64,000 bases of DNA from Chachezhania antarctica (GCF_003646465.1 NZ_QZEX01000001.1:186001-250000), one strand, 5' to 3'. Shown: positions 44,959 to 53,444, numbered from the stretch's first letter. The notes: a model not told the origin generated them from the letters alone. Translations and numbers: made by a program.

Positions 44959-45567
44959 ATGACCCCAAGATCCCTGTTCGCCATTGTCGCAATGGTCATG
45001 GCGCCCGTCGCCGTTGCAGCGCAGGACGGCCCGGCCTTCGATTGCGCCAAGGCCGAAAGCTCGGCCGAGAAGCTGATCTGCACCGATCCGGAGCTAGCCG
45101 CGCTCGACCGCCGTCTGGCCCGGCATTTCGAGCAGGCGGTCGCCGTGGCGCAGGGGCTGGATGCCGGCACCGACAAGGCCGTGGCGAACCTGCGCGCCTA
45201 CCAAAGGGGCTGGATATCGGGCCGCGACGAGTGCTGGAAAGCCTCTGACCTGCGCAGCTGTGTGGAGATGGAGTACCTTGGCCGCGACGCAACCCTAGTG
45301 GCCGAGTTCATGCTGGAAGAGCCCACGGCGGTCACCGAATTCTTCTGCGACCCGGCGCCGATGTCCCTAACCGTCTACCAGTTCGCAACCGAACTGCCCG
45401 GTCTGCGGGTCGAGGTCGGGGATCGCGTCGAGGTGGGTGCGCAGGTTGCCCCCGATGCGCCCGGCGCATTCTACCTGCGGCAGGCGGGCGGGTTCACGTT
45501 CACCGATAGCGGCGGAGTCCTGCACGACGCCTATGGCACGGAGACCGAGTGCCGGGTCGCTGGCTGA
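44959..45567 (+). CDS. LprI-like (DUF1311) periplasmic protein with MliC-like C-terminus
   Basis: 202 residues from the ATG at 44959. A signal peptide (MTPRSLFAIVAMVMAPVAVAA) precedes an LprI_N/DUF1311 domain: FDCAKAESSAEKLICTDPEL, LAALDRRLARHFEQAVAVAQ and a characteristic QRGWISGRDECWKASDLRSC with conserved cysteines. The C-terminal part VTEFFCDPAPMSLTVYQFAT, YLRQAGGFTFTDSGG and YGTETECR resembles MliC-type lysozyme inhibitors. Together these suggest a periplasmic lysozyme inhibitor protecting peptidoglycan. The start was chosen for the signal peptide; the frame is open far upstream but only as antisense to the transpeptidase. Confidence 0.82.
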   Translation: MTPRSLFAIVAMVMAPVAVAAQDGPAFDCAKAESSAEKLICTDPELAALDRRLARHFEQAVAVAQGLDAGTDKAVANLRAYQRGWISGRDECWKASDLRSCVEMEYLGRDATLVAEFMLEEPTAVTEFFCDPAPMSLTVYQFATELPGLRVEVGDRVEVGAQVAPDAPGAFYLRQAGGFTFTDSGGVLHDAYGTETECRVAG

Positions 45568-45592
45568 CCGCCAACGCCAGAGCTGAGACCTG

Positions 45593-46402
45593 TCACTTGA
45601 TCCCGGCGCGCAGGAAGGCCTGAACGAACCGGCGCTGGAAGATCAGGAACAGGATCAGTAGCGGCGCGATGGTCATCACGGTGGCGGCCGAAATGACCGA
45701 GATGTTCACCCCGTTCTCCGGCGCGGCGAAGATCGACAGGCCCACAGTCAGCGGGCGCGTGGTGTCGGAATTCGTCACGATCAGCGGCCACAGGAAGTTG
45801 TTCCAGTGGGTCGAGACCGACACCAGCGCATAGGCCAGGTACGTGGGCCGAGCCGCCGGCACGAAGACCCGCCACAAAACGCCCAGCGTGCTGCAGCCTT
45901 CGACGCGGGCGGCTTCGTCCAGCTCCTTCGGGACCGACCGGAAGGTCTGCCGCATGAGGAAGATCCCGAAGGCCGACGCCATGTAGGGCGCGCCGATGCC
46001 GAGGATGCTGTCCAGAAGCCCCAGCCGCGCGGCCATGGCGTAGTTTTCGACGATCAGGACTTCGGGCAGGATGAACAGCTGCAGCAGAACCAGCAGGAAC
46101 AGCGTGTCCTTGTAGGGGATCTCGATCTGGGCGAAGGCGAAGCCCGCCAGCGTGCACAGGATGAACTGCCCGATCAGCACGATCGTCACCAGCAGGAAGG
46201 TGTTCAGGAAATACCGCAGCCACGGTGCGCCATCCCAGGCGGTGGCGAAGTTCTCCATCGTCCATGGCGCGGTCAGGTTGAAGTTGATCGCATCGCTGAC
46301 ATTGTGGAACGCGGCCCAGAACGCGAACAGCAGCGGCGCGATCCAGATCAGCGCGACAAGGATCGCCAGCGCGGCTTCGGCATAGGTGGTCAAGCGGGTC
46401 AT
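45593..46402 (-). CDS. Carbohydrate-type ABC transporter permease (UgpE/MalG-like)
   Basis: 269 residues from the ATG at 46402, overlapping the stop of the partner permease by four bases. Six membrane segments are expected. The EAA coupling loop FRSVPKELDEAARVEGCSTL is near residue 175, and LPLIVTNSDTTRPLTVGLSI-type family sequence (here WPLIVTNSDTTRPLTVGL) lies near 215. The C-terminus ends FQRRFVQAFLRAGIK, a common family ending. It forms the channel with the UgpA-like permease and is the last gene of a five-gene operon. Confidence 0.94.
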   Translation of the reverse strand: MTRLTTYAEAALAILVALIWIAPLLFAFWAAFHNVSDAINFNLTAPWTMENFATAWDGAPWLRYFLNTFLLVTIVLIGQFILCTLAGFAFAQIEIPYKDTLFLLVLLQLFILPEVLIVENYAMAARLGLLDSILGIGAPYMASAFGIFLMRQTFRSVPKELDEAARVEGCSTLGVLWRVFVPAARPTYLAYALVSVSTHWNNFLWPLIVTNSDTTRPLTVGLSIFAAPENGVNISVISAATVMTIAPLLILFLIFQRRFVQAFLRAGIK

Positions 46403-47304
46403 CGGTAATGCGTCCTGCGGTCTAGCACCAGGAATTGCAACGCGGCGCCTGCGCCAAGGATGATCAGCATCAGCACCGTCATCGCCGCCGCTGCCGGCGT
46501 GTCGAAGAAGGCAAAGGCGTTTTCCCAGACGTAGTAGAGGATCAGCTTCGAACTGTCCGACGGCCCGCCCTTCGTCAGGATGAACAGGTGATCGATCAGC
46601 TTGACCGAGTTGATCAGCGCGTTGACCAGAACGAAGATCGTCGTCGGCATCAGAAGCGGCAGCACGATCCGGCGCAGGTAGGTCCACCGGCTGGCGCCTT
46701 CGATGCGGGCGGCCTCGCGCAGGTCTTCGGGGATGGTCTGCAGCGCGGCGAGGTAGAAGATCATGTAGAACCCGGATTCCTTCCAGATCGTCACCACGCA
46801 TAGGGCCCAAAGCGCGGTTTCCGGCTGGCCCAGCCAGTTGACCGAGGGCGCACCGAACAGCGCGCCGATCTGGTCCAGCACGCCGAAGCCCGGCGTGTAG
46901 AAGAACAGCCACAGGTTGGCGGCGGCGATCATGGGCAGCACGGTGGGCGTGAAATACGCCGTGCGCACGAAGGCGCGGGCGGGGATCTTGGAATTGGCCC
47001 AGAGCGCCATCGTCAGCGCCAGGATGATCGAGATCGGGATCGTCACGCCGGCATAGAACAGGTTGTTCACGGCCACTTCGCGGAAAGTCGGATCGTCGAA
47101 CAGGCGGGTGTAGTTCTCCGCGCCCACGAATTCTGCCGGGTTGCGCCGCGTCCCGCGCGACCAGAGAGAGGCCCAGAGCGTCGCAATGGACGGGTAGAAG
47201 GCGAAGGTCGTCAGCATGATCAGGGCGGGCGACAGCAGAAGCCAGCCGTGGATCGTCCGGCGGCGGCGTTCCGTGTGGCGTTGATCTGTGGTGCTGACAG
47301 CCAT
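46399..47304 (-). CDS. Carbohydrate-type ABC transporter permease (UgpA/MalF-like)
   Basis: 301 residues. A basic N-terminus (DQRHTERRRRTIHGW) precedes six membrane segments. Family segments are LWSRGTRRNPAEFVGAENYT, VLPMIAAANLWLFFYTPGFG and the EAA coupling loop IPEDLREAARIEGASRWTYL near residue 200. It pairs with the UgpE-like permease. A perfect twelve-base hairpin occupies the 55-bp gap between this gene and the upstream substrate-binding protein gene. Confidence 0.94.
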   Translation of the reverse strand: MAVSTTDQRHTERRRRTIHGWLLLSPALIMLTTFAFYPSIATLWASLWSRGTRRNPAEFVGAENYTRLFDDPTFREVAVNNLFYAGVTIPISIILALTMALWANSKIPARAFVRTAYFTPTVLPMIAAANLWLFFYTPGFGVLDQIGALFGAPSVNWLGQPETALWALCVVTIWKESGFYMIFYLAALQTIPEDLREAARIEGASRWTYLRRIVLPLLMPTTIFVLVNALINSVKLIDHLFILTKGGPSDSSKLILYYVWENAFAFFDTPAAAAMTVLMLIILGAGAALQFLVLDRRTHYR

Positions 47305-47321
47305 GATGGCCCCTTTCAGGT

Positions 47322-47351
47322 CGGGTGCGCCGGGGTCGTCCGGCGCACCCG
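47322..47351 (-). other. Intercistronic hairpin 3' of the binding-protein gene
   Basis: CGGGTGCGCCGG (47322-47333) and CCGGCGCACCCG (47340-47351) form a perfect twelve-base stem over six bases, starting nine bases after the binding-protein stop. There is no T-run. Such structures, as in malE-malF, commonly shield the abundant binding-protein message from 3' exonucleases and lower permease expression. Confidence 0.7.
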
Positions 47352-47359
47352 GTTGGTGC

Positions 47360-48622
47360 TTAGCGGTAGGCGGAAAGCTGACGCTCGGCCGCTTCCTGCG
47401 CTTCGGAAAGCGCTTCTTCCGGGGTCTTGGTACCGGTCAGGGCCGACTGGATCGCGTTGTTCAGACCTTCACGGACGCGGGCTGTCTCGAAGGTCGAGAA
47501 CTCGGCCACGGCATGCTCAAGCTGATCGCGCGCCACCAGTGCGGGGGCGAACTCCTCGGTGTAGGCCTGCAGCTTTTCGGTTTCATACGCGGCGGGGGAG
47601 ACGCCCATGTAGCCGGTCTGGATTGACCATTCGGCGGCCTGCTCGGGCGAGGTCATGAACTTGATCAATTCGAGCGAAGCTTCGCGCTCGGCCTCCGTCG
47701 CGTCCTTGAAGATGTAGAAGTTTCCGCCGCCGGTGGGCGAACCCAGGCGTTCGTTGCCCGGCAGCATGGCGACACCGAAATCGAACTCGGCCGCGTCCTT
47801 CACGGCGGTCAGGTTGCCGGTGGAATGCCACATCATCGCGGTTTCGCCTTCAAGGAACGCCTGGCGCAGCGTGCCCCATTCGACGGTGCCTTCGGGCATG
47901 ATGCCGTGTTCCGTCGACAGCGACTTCCAGAACTCCAGCGTCTCGACGACTTCGGGATCATCGAAGTTGGTGCTGAGCCCGTCATCCGACATCAGTTCCT
48001 TGCCGTTCTGGATCGCGAGCGCCTGGAACATCCAGTAGGGATAGCCCGTCGACGGGATCATGATGCCGTACTGGTCGTCATTGGTCAGGGCCTTGCCCAT
48101 TTCGACCAGTTCGTCCCACGAGGTGGGCGCCTTTTCGGGGTCCAGCCCGGCTTCGCGGAACATGTCCTTGTTGTAGTAGGCGACGATGGTCGACCGCTGG
48201 AACGGGATGCCCCATGTCTTGCCTTCGATCTGACCGTTGGCCATCAGCGCGGGGTAGAAGCTTTCCAGCCACTCTTCGTCGCCTTCGCCCACGACATCGT
48301 CGAAGGGAACGATCATGTCCTGTTCGATCAGGTCATAGGCGTCGATGGAAAACATGACGGCCAGCTGTGCCGGATCGCCGGAGTTCAGCGCGGCGAGCGC
48401 CTTGATGCGGGTGTCGTCGTAGTTGCCGGCATAGATCGCCTCGACCGAGATGTCGGGGTTCTGCTCTTCGAACTCGGCAACCATGCCGTCGACGACCTTG
48501 GTAAGGGGTCCACCCACGGCGATGGGGTAATACATGGTCAGGTTGACCTGTTCGGCGGCGGCGGGGGCTACCAGCGCGGAACCTGCAAGCAGGGCGGCGG
48601 CAACAGTCAGGGTGCGGGTCAT
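47360..48622 (-). CDS. Extracellular carbohydrate-type solute-binding protein (family 1, UgpB-like)
   Basis: 420 residues. Signal peptide MTRTLTVAAALLAGSALVAP with cleavage near AAA-E, then an SBP_bac_1 fold: VNLTMYYPIAVGGPLTKVVD, FEEQNPDISVEAIYAGNYDD, LAALNSGDPAQLAVMFSIDA, GIPFQRSTIVAYYNKDMFRE, and FLEGETAMMWHSTGNLTAVK with PTGGGNFYIFKD near the hinge. The last third, LELIKFMTSPEQAAEWSIQT, is the family's C-terminal lobe. Similarity to UgpB-type proteins suggests a glycerol-3-phosphate- or sugar-like ligand, but this cannot be settled by eye. It lies between the ATPase and permease genes. Confidence 0.93.
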   Translation of the reverse strand: MTRTLTVAAALLAGSALVAPAAAEQVNLTMYYPIAVGGPLTKVVDGMVAEFEEQNPDISVEAIYAGNYDDTRIKALAALNSGDPAQLAVMFSIDAYDLIEQDMIVPFDDVVGEGDEEWLESFYPALMANGQIEGKTWGIPFQRSTIVAYYNKDMFREAGLDPEKAPTSWDELVEMGKALTNDDQYGIMIPSTGYPYWMFQALAIQNGKELMSDDGLSTNFDDPEVVETLEFWKSLSTEHGIMPEGTVEWGTLRQAFLEGETAMMWHSTGNLTAVKDAAEFDFGVAMLPGNERLGSPTGGGNFYIFKDATEAEREASLELIKFMTSPEQAAEWSIQTGYMGVSPAAYETEKLQAYTEEFAPALVARDQLEHAVAEFSTFETARVREGLNNAIQSALTGTKTPEEALSEAQEAAERQLSAYR

Positions 48623-48624
48623 GG

Positions 48625-49701
48625 TCAGTCCTTTGAAGTAGTGACGGTGAAGGTATCGGGGGCCTTGTGGCCATCACGGGGCGCAGCCTTTGCGCCCTCG
48701 CGATCCGGGGTGGCATCCGCGGCGAAGCGGACACGGTGTTCGTGGGGCAGACGCAGGCCGATCCGCGATCCGGGCGGCAGCGTGACGTGGCCGTCCAGAA
48801 GCAGGGCCAGCCCTTCGGCGGACGGCAGATCGAACAGAACCTGCGTGCGGCCGCCAAGGTATTCCGTCTCGACGATCTCGGCGGTCAGGTCCGGGTTTGC
48901 GTCGTCGCGTTCGATGGCCTCGATCCGGATGCCGATCCTGCCCGGGGCTTCGCCCAGCGCTTCGGCGTCGATCAGGGCCATGGGCGGTTCGCCCACGAAC
49001 CGCGCGACGAAGGGCGTGGCGGGATGGTGATACAGATCCTCGGGCGATCCTACCTGTTCCGCCTTGCCATCGCGCATCAGGACGATGGTGTCGGCAAGGC
49101 TCATCGCTTCGGACTGGTCGTGGGTCACGTAGACCACCGTCAGCCCCAGCCGCGTCTGCAAGGCCTTGATGTCGCGACGCACCGAATGGCGCAGCCGCGC
49201 GTCGAGGTTCGACAGCGGTTCGTCCATCAGGCACAGGGGCCGTTCGGAGACCACCGCGCGGGCCAGCGCCACGCGCTGCCGCTGCCCGCCCGACAAGGCG
49301 CCGGGCTTGCGGCGTTCCAGCCCCTGCAGCCCCGTCATCTCCAGCGCGCGGGCGAGCGATGCGTTGCGTTCGGCCCGGCTCACACGGCGGACCTTCATGC
49401 CGAACAGGATGTTTTCGGCCACGTCCAGATGCGGGAACAACGCGTAGGACTGGAACACCATCGACAGGTTGCGTTCGGCGGGGGCGAGATGGGTGACATC
49501 ACGGCCGTCGATCTCGATCCGGCCAGATTCCGGCGTCTCCAGCCCGGCCAGCAGCCGCAGCAGCGTGGACTTTCCACAGCCCGACGGGCCAAGCACGGCA
49601 ACGAAACCGCCCTGCGGCACGGACAGCGACACGTCGCTGACCCCGCCGGCGCCGTCCCATTGCCGGGTGACATTGTCGATGCGCAGGAAAGGATCAGCCA
49701 T
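48625..49701 (-). CDS. Carbohydrate-type ABC transporter ATPase (UgpC/MalK-like)
   Basis: 358 residues from the ATG at 49701; it overlaps the end of the DeoR-type regulator gene by eight bases. The ATPase domain has Walker A GPSGCGKST, the Q-loop MVFQSYALFPHLDVAENILF, signature LSGGQRQRVALARAVV, Walker B LCLMDEPLSNLDARLR and switch VTHDQSEAMSLAD. The C-terminal TOBE/MalK-type domain (about 240-340) contains EYLGGRTQVLFDLPSAEG and PPGSRIGLRLPHEHRVRF. It energises the five-gene importer; the gene order regulator-ATPase-binding protein-permease-permease is somewhat unusual. Confidence 0.95.
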   Translation of the reverse strand: MADPFLRIDNVTRQWDGAGGVSDVSLSVPQGGFVAVLGPSGCGKSTLLRLLAGLETPESGRIEIDGRDVTHLAPAERNLSMVFQSYALFPHLDVAENILFGMKVRRVSRAERNASLARALEMTGLQGLERRKPGALSGGQRQRVALARAVVSERPLCLMDEPLSNLDARLRHSVRRDIKALQTRLGLTVVYVTHDQSEAMSLADTIVLMRDGKAEQVGSPEDLYHHPATPFVARFVGEPPMALIDAEALGEAPGRIGIRIEAIERDDANPDLTAEIVETEYLGGRTQVLFDLPSAEGLALLLDGHVTLPPGSRIGLRLPHEHRVRFAADATPDREGAKAAPRDGHKAPDTFTVTTSKD

Positions 49702-50464
49702 GGATCGGCTCCTCGGCAAGGATCAGTTTGTCCGCGAGCGGTTCCAGCAGAGGCGCGAAACGCGGGTCCGGACGGCGGTCGATCACGATGTGATCGGCAT
49801 CCTCCAGCCGTCCGCCCACGGCGACGGCCCCGCGGCCGAATTTCGTCCGGTCCGCGACAAGGATCGACGTCCGCGCGCAGGACCGTATCCGTTCGCGGAC
49901 GCGGACTTCGCTTTCGTGGAAGTCCAGCAGGCTGCCGTCATCGTCTATGCCACCCACGCCGTAGATCCCGAAATCGGCGCGGTAGGCCGAGAAGAAATCG
50001 GTGATCTCCTCGCCCACGAAATCGCGGTCGGGCAGGCGCACTTCGCCGCCCGGCAGGATGATCCGCGCGCCTTCGGCGTCCGACAGGGCGACGGCCGCGT
50101 TCAGGTTGTTGGTGACAAGCGTCAGGTCGCGGCGATGCGCCAGCGCCCCTGCGACCAGTGCCGGGGTCGAGCCGATGGAGAGGAACACCGTCGCCCCGTC
50201 CGGTACGATTTCCGCGGCGGCGGCGGCGATCGCCAGCTTCGCCTCGTAGTTCAGAACCGCCCGCGTCGCGTAGGGCAGGTTCGTCGGCGGGTCGATGTAT
50301 TCGGCCCCACCATGCAGGCGCCGCAACAGGGAGTCGCTGCACAGGCCGTTGATATCGCGCCGGATCGTGTGCGCAGAGACTCCCAGCGAAATCGCCAGCG
50401 CATCGACGGCCACTCGACCATCGCGCCGGGCGATATCCAGAATCTGCGCTTTCCTGTCTGTCAT
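49694..50464 (-). CDS. DeoR/GlpR-family transcriptional regulator
   Basis: 256 residues from the ATG at 50464; nine more residues are possible from 50491. The N-terminal winged helix shows RKAQILDIARRDGRVAVDAL and LGVSAHTIRRDINGL, the DeoR DNA-binding signature. The C-terminal DeoRC sensor domain, a sugar-phosphate isomerase-like fold, has PDGATVFLSIGSTPALVAGA, LTLVTNNLNAAVAL, GGEVRLPDRDFVGEE and ILVADRTKFGRGAVAV. Such regulators are usually released by a phosphorylated sugar or polyol, so the operon it heads probably imports a carbohydrate whose phosphate is the inducer. Confidence 0.93.
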   Translation of the reverse strand: MTDRKAQILDIARRDGRVAVDALAISLGVSAHTIRRDINGLCSDSLLRRLHGGAEYIDPPTNLPYATRAVLNYEAKLAIAAAAAEIVPDGATVFLSIGSTPALVAGALAHRRDLTLVTNNLNAAVALSDAEGARIILPGGEVRLPDRDFVGEEITDFFSAYRADFGIYGVGGIDDDGSLLDFHESEVRVRERIRSCARTSILVADRTKFGRGAVAVGGRLEDADHIVIDRRPDPRFAPLLEPLADKLILAEEPIHG

Positions 50465-50485
50465 GCTCGAATCGCCTTTCGTTGC

Positions 50486-50551
50486 GCTCAAATGAGCACG
50501 GCGACTTGACGTTCGAGCGACGTTAGCGTGACGGTTTCATAACAATGAGCA
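50486..50551. promoter_or_regulatory. Candidate operator sites upstream of the DeoR-type gene
   Basis: GCTCA-aa-TGAGC (50486-50497) is a twelve-base palindrome, and its right half with flanks, AATGAGCA (50491-50498), recurs at 50544-50551, 53 bp away. Two half-related sites spaced by about five helical turns in front of a DeoR-type gene fit autoregulation by looping. The assignment is by position only. Confidence 0.35.
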
Positions 50552-50579
50552 TCCGGACACGTCCGTTCCGGGCCACGCC

Positions 50580-51011
50580 TCAGCGCAGGACCGGGACGGC
50601 ATCCGGGGCGGACTGGGCATTGGCGACCGCCATGCGCAGCGATTGGGCAATGCGTTCGGCCCGTTCAATGACAAGCTCTGCACCCGCCGGGGAACAGACC
50701 TCGTGCGCGGTTTCGCGGAACAGCGTCAGCCATCGGTCGAAATGGGCCTCTCCGATTGGCAGAGGCATGTGCTTGGGCACAGGGCGCCCGTGATAGCGGC
50801 CTGTCATCAGCGCGACCGAGGACCAGAAGGCGACCATGCGGTCCAGATGCGGGTCCCAGTCGTCGATGCGGTCGGCAAAGATCGGACCCAGCATCGGGTC
50901 GCGGCGGACCTTGTCGTAGAAGCCGTGCACAAGTTCACGCAGCACGTCTTCGTCAAGGCCGGTTTCGGCCGTGATCGCGGCGGTCACCTCTGGGCGGGCG
51001 GAGTCGGTCAT
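50580..51011 (-). CDS. Group III truncated haemoglobin
   Basis: 143 residues from the ATG at 51011. Features of group III (trHbP) globins are DVLRELVHGFYDKVRRDPML, GPIFADRIDDWDPHLDRMVA, FWSSVALMTGRYHGRPVPKH with the proximal-histidine region following, HMPLPIGEAHFDRWLTLF and a C-terminal ETAHEVCSPAGAELVIERAE. Such proteins bind haem and are linked to nitric-oxide or oxygen handling under low oxygen, though the role is not settled. It is divergent from the Mrp gene across 219 bp that show no clear FNR or NsrR site. Confidence 0.93.
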   Translation of the reverse strand: MTDSARPEVTAAITAETGLDEDVLRELVHGFYDKVRRDPMLGPIFADRIDDWDPHLDRMVAFWSSVALMTGRYHGRPVPKHMPLPIGEAHFDRWLTLFRETAHEVCSPAGAELVIERAERIAQSLRMAVANAQSAPDAVPVLR

Positions 51012-51230
51012 GGCGGACCTCGGGGGGCGTTCACTTGTGATATGGCTTACGACTGCAGTTCCCGACGGTCCACCCTTGTCGTCATTGAAACGCCTTCCCA
51101 TCGCGTGACGAAAACGCGTGGCCGGCAAGGAAACATGGCCCGACACCTTGTCGGAACGCCGGACAGATGACATCTCGGAAACGCAGACCTTCGACATGAT
51201 ATCCGCAACACGGACTGAAAGGCCAAGCCC

Positions 51231-52400
51231 ATGACCAGCGACAGCACCGATCCCACCGGCCCCCGCCGCATGATCGCCGTCAGCAGCGGCAAGGGCGGTG
51301 TCGGGAAATCGACCGTGACCGTGAACCTTGCGGTGGCGCTGGCCCGGTCCGGGCTGAAGGTGGGCATCGTCGATGCCGACATTTACGGGCCGTCCGTCCC
51401 CGGCATGCTGGGCATTCCCGGCAACGCCCCGCCCGCGATGGGCCCCGACAAGCGCGTGGTCCCGCCCGAGGCGCACGGGGTCAAGGTGATCTCGATGGCG
51501 ATGCTGACGGATGACGACCAGCCGTCGATCCTGCGCGGCCCGATGGTCACCAAGTACCTGCGCATGTTCGTCAGCCAGGTCGCATGGGGCGAACTTGACG
51601 TCCTGCTGCTGGACCTGCCGCCGGGCACGGGGGATATCCAGCTGACGCTGGCGCAATCCTTCCCGCTGACGGGCGCCATCGTCGTCAGCACTCCGCAGGA
51701 CGTGAGCCTGAAGATCGCCCGCCGCGGGGTGCGGATGATGGAGCAGGTCGAGGTGCCGATCCTTGGCGTGGTCGAGAACATGAGCGGCTTCACCTGCCCG
51801 TCCTGCGGCGAGGTCACCCACATCTTCCACCAGGGCGGCGGAGAGTCGATCGCTGGCGATCTGGGCGTGCCGTTCCTTGGCCGCGTGCCTCTGGACCCGG
51901 CCGTGGTGGACAGCGGCGATGATGGCGTGCCGCTGGTCGTGTCGCATCCCGACAGCCCCGCCGCGCAGGCCTACCTGGCCATCGCGCAGGTGATGGCCGA
52001 CGGGCAGGCCGGCAGTGGCGGTATCGCCCTTCCCTTCGACTGGACCATCGAAACCGGCAAGGGCCAGCCCGCGCCGGTCCCGGCGTCGGGCGATGCCGAC
52101 ATGCCCTGCGCGCTGGATCTGGACGCGGCCGGGCTTTCGATCCTGTGGGGCGATGGCACCCGGCACGTGATCCCTTCGCGCGATCTGCGGATCGCCTGCC
52201 AGTGCGCCGCCTGCCGGGACGAGATGTCGGGCGCGCGGCTTCTTGATCCTGCCGCCGTTCCGCTGGCCATCGCGCCGACGCGGATCTGGTCCATCGGCAA
52301 CTACGGCATCGGTGTGGCCTTCAGCGACGGGCATTCCAGCGGGATCTACACGTTCAAGGCCCTGCGCGGGATGGAGGGGGCCGAAACCGAAGATGTCTGA
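51231..52400 (+). CDS. Mrp/NBP35-type ATPase fused to a C-terminal DUF971 domain
   Basis: 389 residues. The Mrp/ApbC-type Fe-S carrier ATPase spans about 10-260: deviant Walker A SSGKGGVGKSTVTVNLAVAL, VDADIYGPSVPGMLGI, LLLDLPPGTGDIQLTL, and ENMSGFTCPSCGEVTHIF with the CPSC pair that holds a bridging cluster. The N-terminal MIP18/DUF59 domain common in Mrp proteins is absent. Residues 290-385 form a DUF971 domain (the N-terminal domain of gamma-butyrobetaine hydroxylases): LSILWGDGTRHVIPSRDLRI, CQCAACRDEMSG with three cysteines, and GNYGIGVAFSDGHSSGIYTF. The reading frame is continuous through both. Its stop overlaps the next gene's start by eight bases. Confidence 0.92.
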   Translation: MTSDSTDPTGPRRMIAVSSGKGGVGKSTVTVNLAVALARSGLKVGIVDADIYGPSVPGMLGIPGNAPPAMGPDKRVVPPEAHGVKVISMAMLTDDDQPSILRGPMVTKYLRMFVSQVAWGELDVLLLDLPPGTGDIQLTLAQSFPLTGAIVVSTPQDVSLKIARRGVRMMEQVEVPILGVVENMSGFTCPSCGEVTHIFHQGGGESIAGDLGVPFLGRVPLDPAVVDSGDDGVPLVVSHPDSPAAQAYLAIAQVMADGQAGSGGIALPFDWTIETGKGQPAPVPASGDADMPCALDLDAAGLSILWGDGTRHVIPSRDLRIACQCAACRDEMSGARLLDPAAVPLAIAPTRIWSIGNYGIGVAFSDGHSSGIYTFKALRGMEGAETEDV

Positions 52401-53376
52401 CACCGGCACCCGCCTGCGGATCCGCGCGCAACCCTCGCCGCGCGATCCCGATACGCTGCGCTTCCTGCTAGACGCGCCGGTGCAGGCGCATGCCGCCGCA
52501 GTGTTTGACCGGGATGGTGACGCCGATGCCCCGCTGGCGCGCGCGCTTCTGGCCATCGCCGCCGTGCAGCGGGTTGAGGTCGAGGGCGAAAGCATCCATG
52601 TCCGCAAGGCGGCGGATGCAAGGTGGGAGGATCTGAAAGCCCCCATAGCGGCCGCGATCCGCGAGGTCATGACCGGGTCGGAGCCGCCTTTGGGCGAACA
52701 GAAGATCGAAGACGGCGATGCGCGGATGCTGGCGGCGGTGCGCGATCTGCTCGACACCCGGATCAACCCGTCCATCTCCAGCCATGGCGGACACATAACG
52801 GCGGAACGGGTCAAGGACGGCACGGTCTACCTGCACATGTCCGGCGGCTGCCAGGGCTGCGCCGCGTCGCAACTGACGCTGCGCGGCGGCGTCGAGCGGG
52901 TGCTCCGGGGCGCCCTGCCCGATCTTCAGGGCATCGTCGACGTGACGGACCACGATTCCGGGGCGGCCCCGTTCCATGCGAAACTGCCCGCACGGCAGAC
53001 TGCCGCGATCTCTCCCGTCGCGGAACCGGACACGCCCTTGGCGCCGCGCCTTCGCAGTTACCTGGAATCGCTTCCGTCCGACGATTCCGTGGTCGGCTAC
53101 GGCACGCTGACCCGCGACATGGGGTTCACGGAGCCCGGCTCCATCCGCCTCGTGACCGACGCTCTGGAAGAAACGATGCACGAAGACGCCGCCGCCGGAC
53201 GGCCCTTCATCGCCGCCCGCGCCGTCAGCCGTGCGGGCAACGGATTGCCGGGAAAGGGCTTCTTCGACCTTGCCTGCCACCTTTCGCGCGGACCCACGCC
53301 GGGCGAATCCGACCGCGAATTCCACGCCCGAGAAATCGTCCGGCTGTCGAGCCCGGCGAAGGGTGCGGCTTCCTGA
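52393..53376 (+). CDS. Nfu-type Fe-S scaffold protein with extra C-terminal domain
   Basis: 327 residues from the ATG at 52393. An N-terminal scaffold domain resembling Nfu_N (about 1-85: RIRAQPSPRDPDTLRFLLDA, QRVEVEGESIHVRK) is followed by a NifU C-terminal domain (about 105-180: INPSISSHGGHITAERVKDG, GGCQGCAASQLTLRGGVER) whose C-x2-C pair binds a bridging [4Fe-4S] cluster. The last 115 residues are an unrecognised helical domain with LRSYLESLPSDDSVVGYGTL and FFDLACHLSRGPTPGESDRE. Normal Nfu/NfuA proteins end after the CxxC domain. Overlap with the Mrp-DUF971 gene suggests the two proteins act together, scaffold and carrier. Confidence 0.87.
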   Translation: MSDTGTRLRIRAQPSPRDPDTLRFLLDAPVQAHAAAVFDRDGDADAPLARALLAIAAVQRVEVEGESIHVRKAADARWEDLKAPIAAAIREVMTGSEPPLGEQKIEDGDARMLAAVRDLLDTRINPSISSHGGHITAERVKDGTVYLHMSGGCQGCAASQLTLRGGVERVLRGALPDLQGIVDVTDHDSGAAPFHAKLPARQTAAISPVAEPDTPLAPRLRSYLESLPSDDSVVGYGTLTRDMGFTEPGSIRLVTDALEETMHEDAAAGRPFIAARAVSRAGNGLPGKGFFDLACHLSRGPTPGESDREFHAREIVRLSSPAKGAAS

Positions 53377-53444
53377 CGGGGACGTCCCCAAGGCAAGGCG
53401 CCAACACCGCAGATCGCCACTGGCCGTAGAACCCGGGGTTCCTG

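Noticed and set aside
50580-52823. Very long open frame (about 747 codons) on the minus strand opposite the Mrp and Nfu genes
   Set aside because: Only its last 143 codons, the truncated globin, look like protein; the rest is antisense to strongly conserved Mrp/Nfu sequence and is a high-GC frame artefact.
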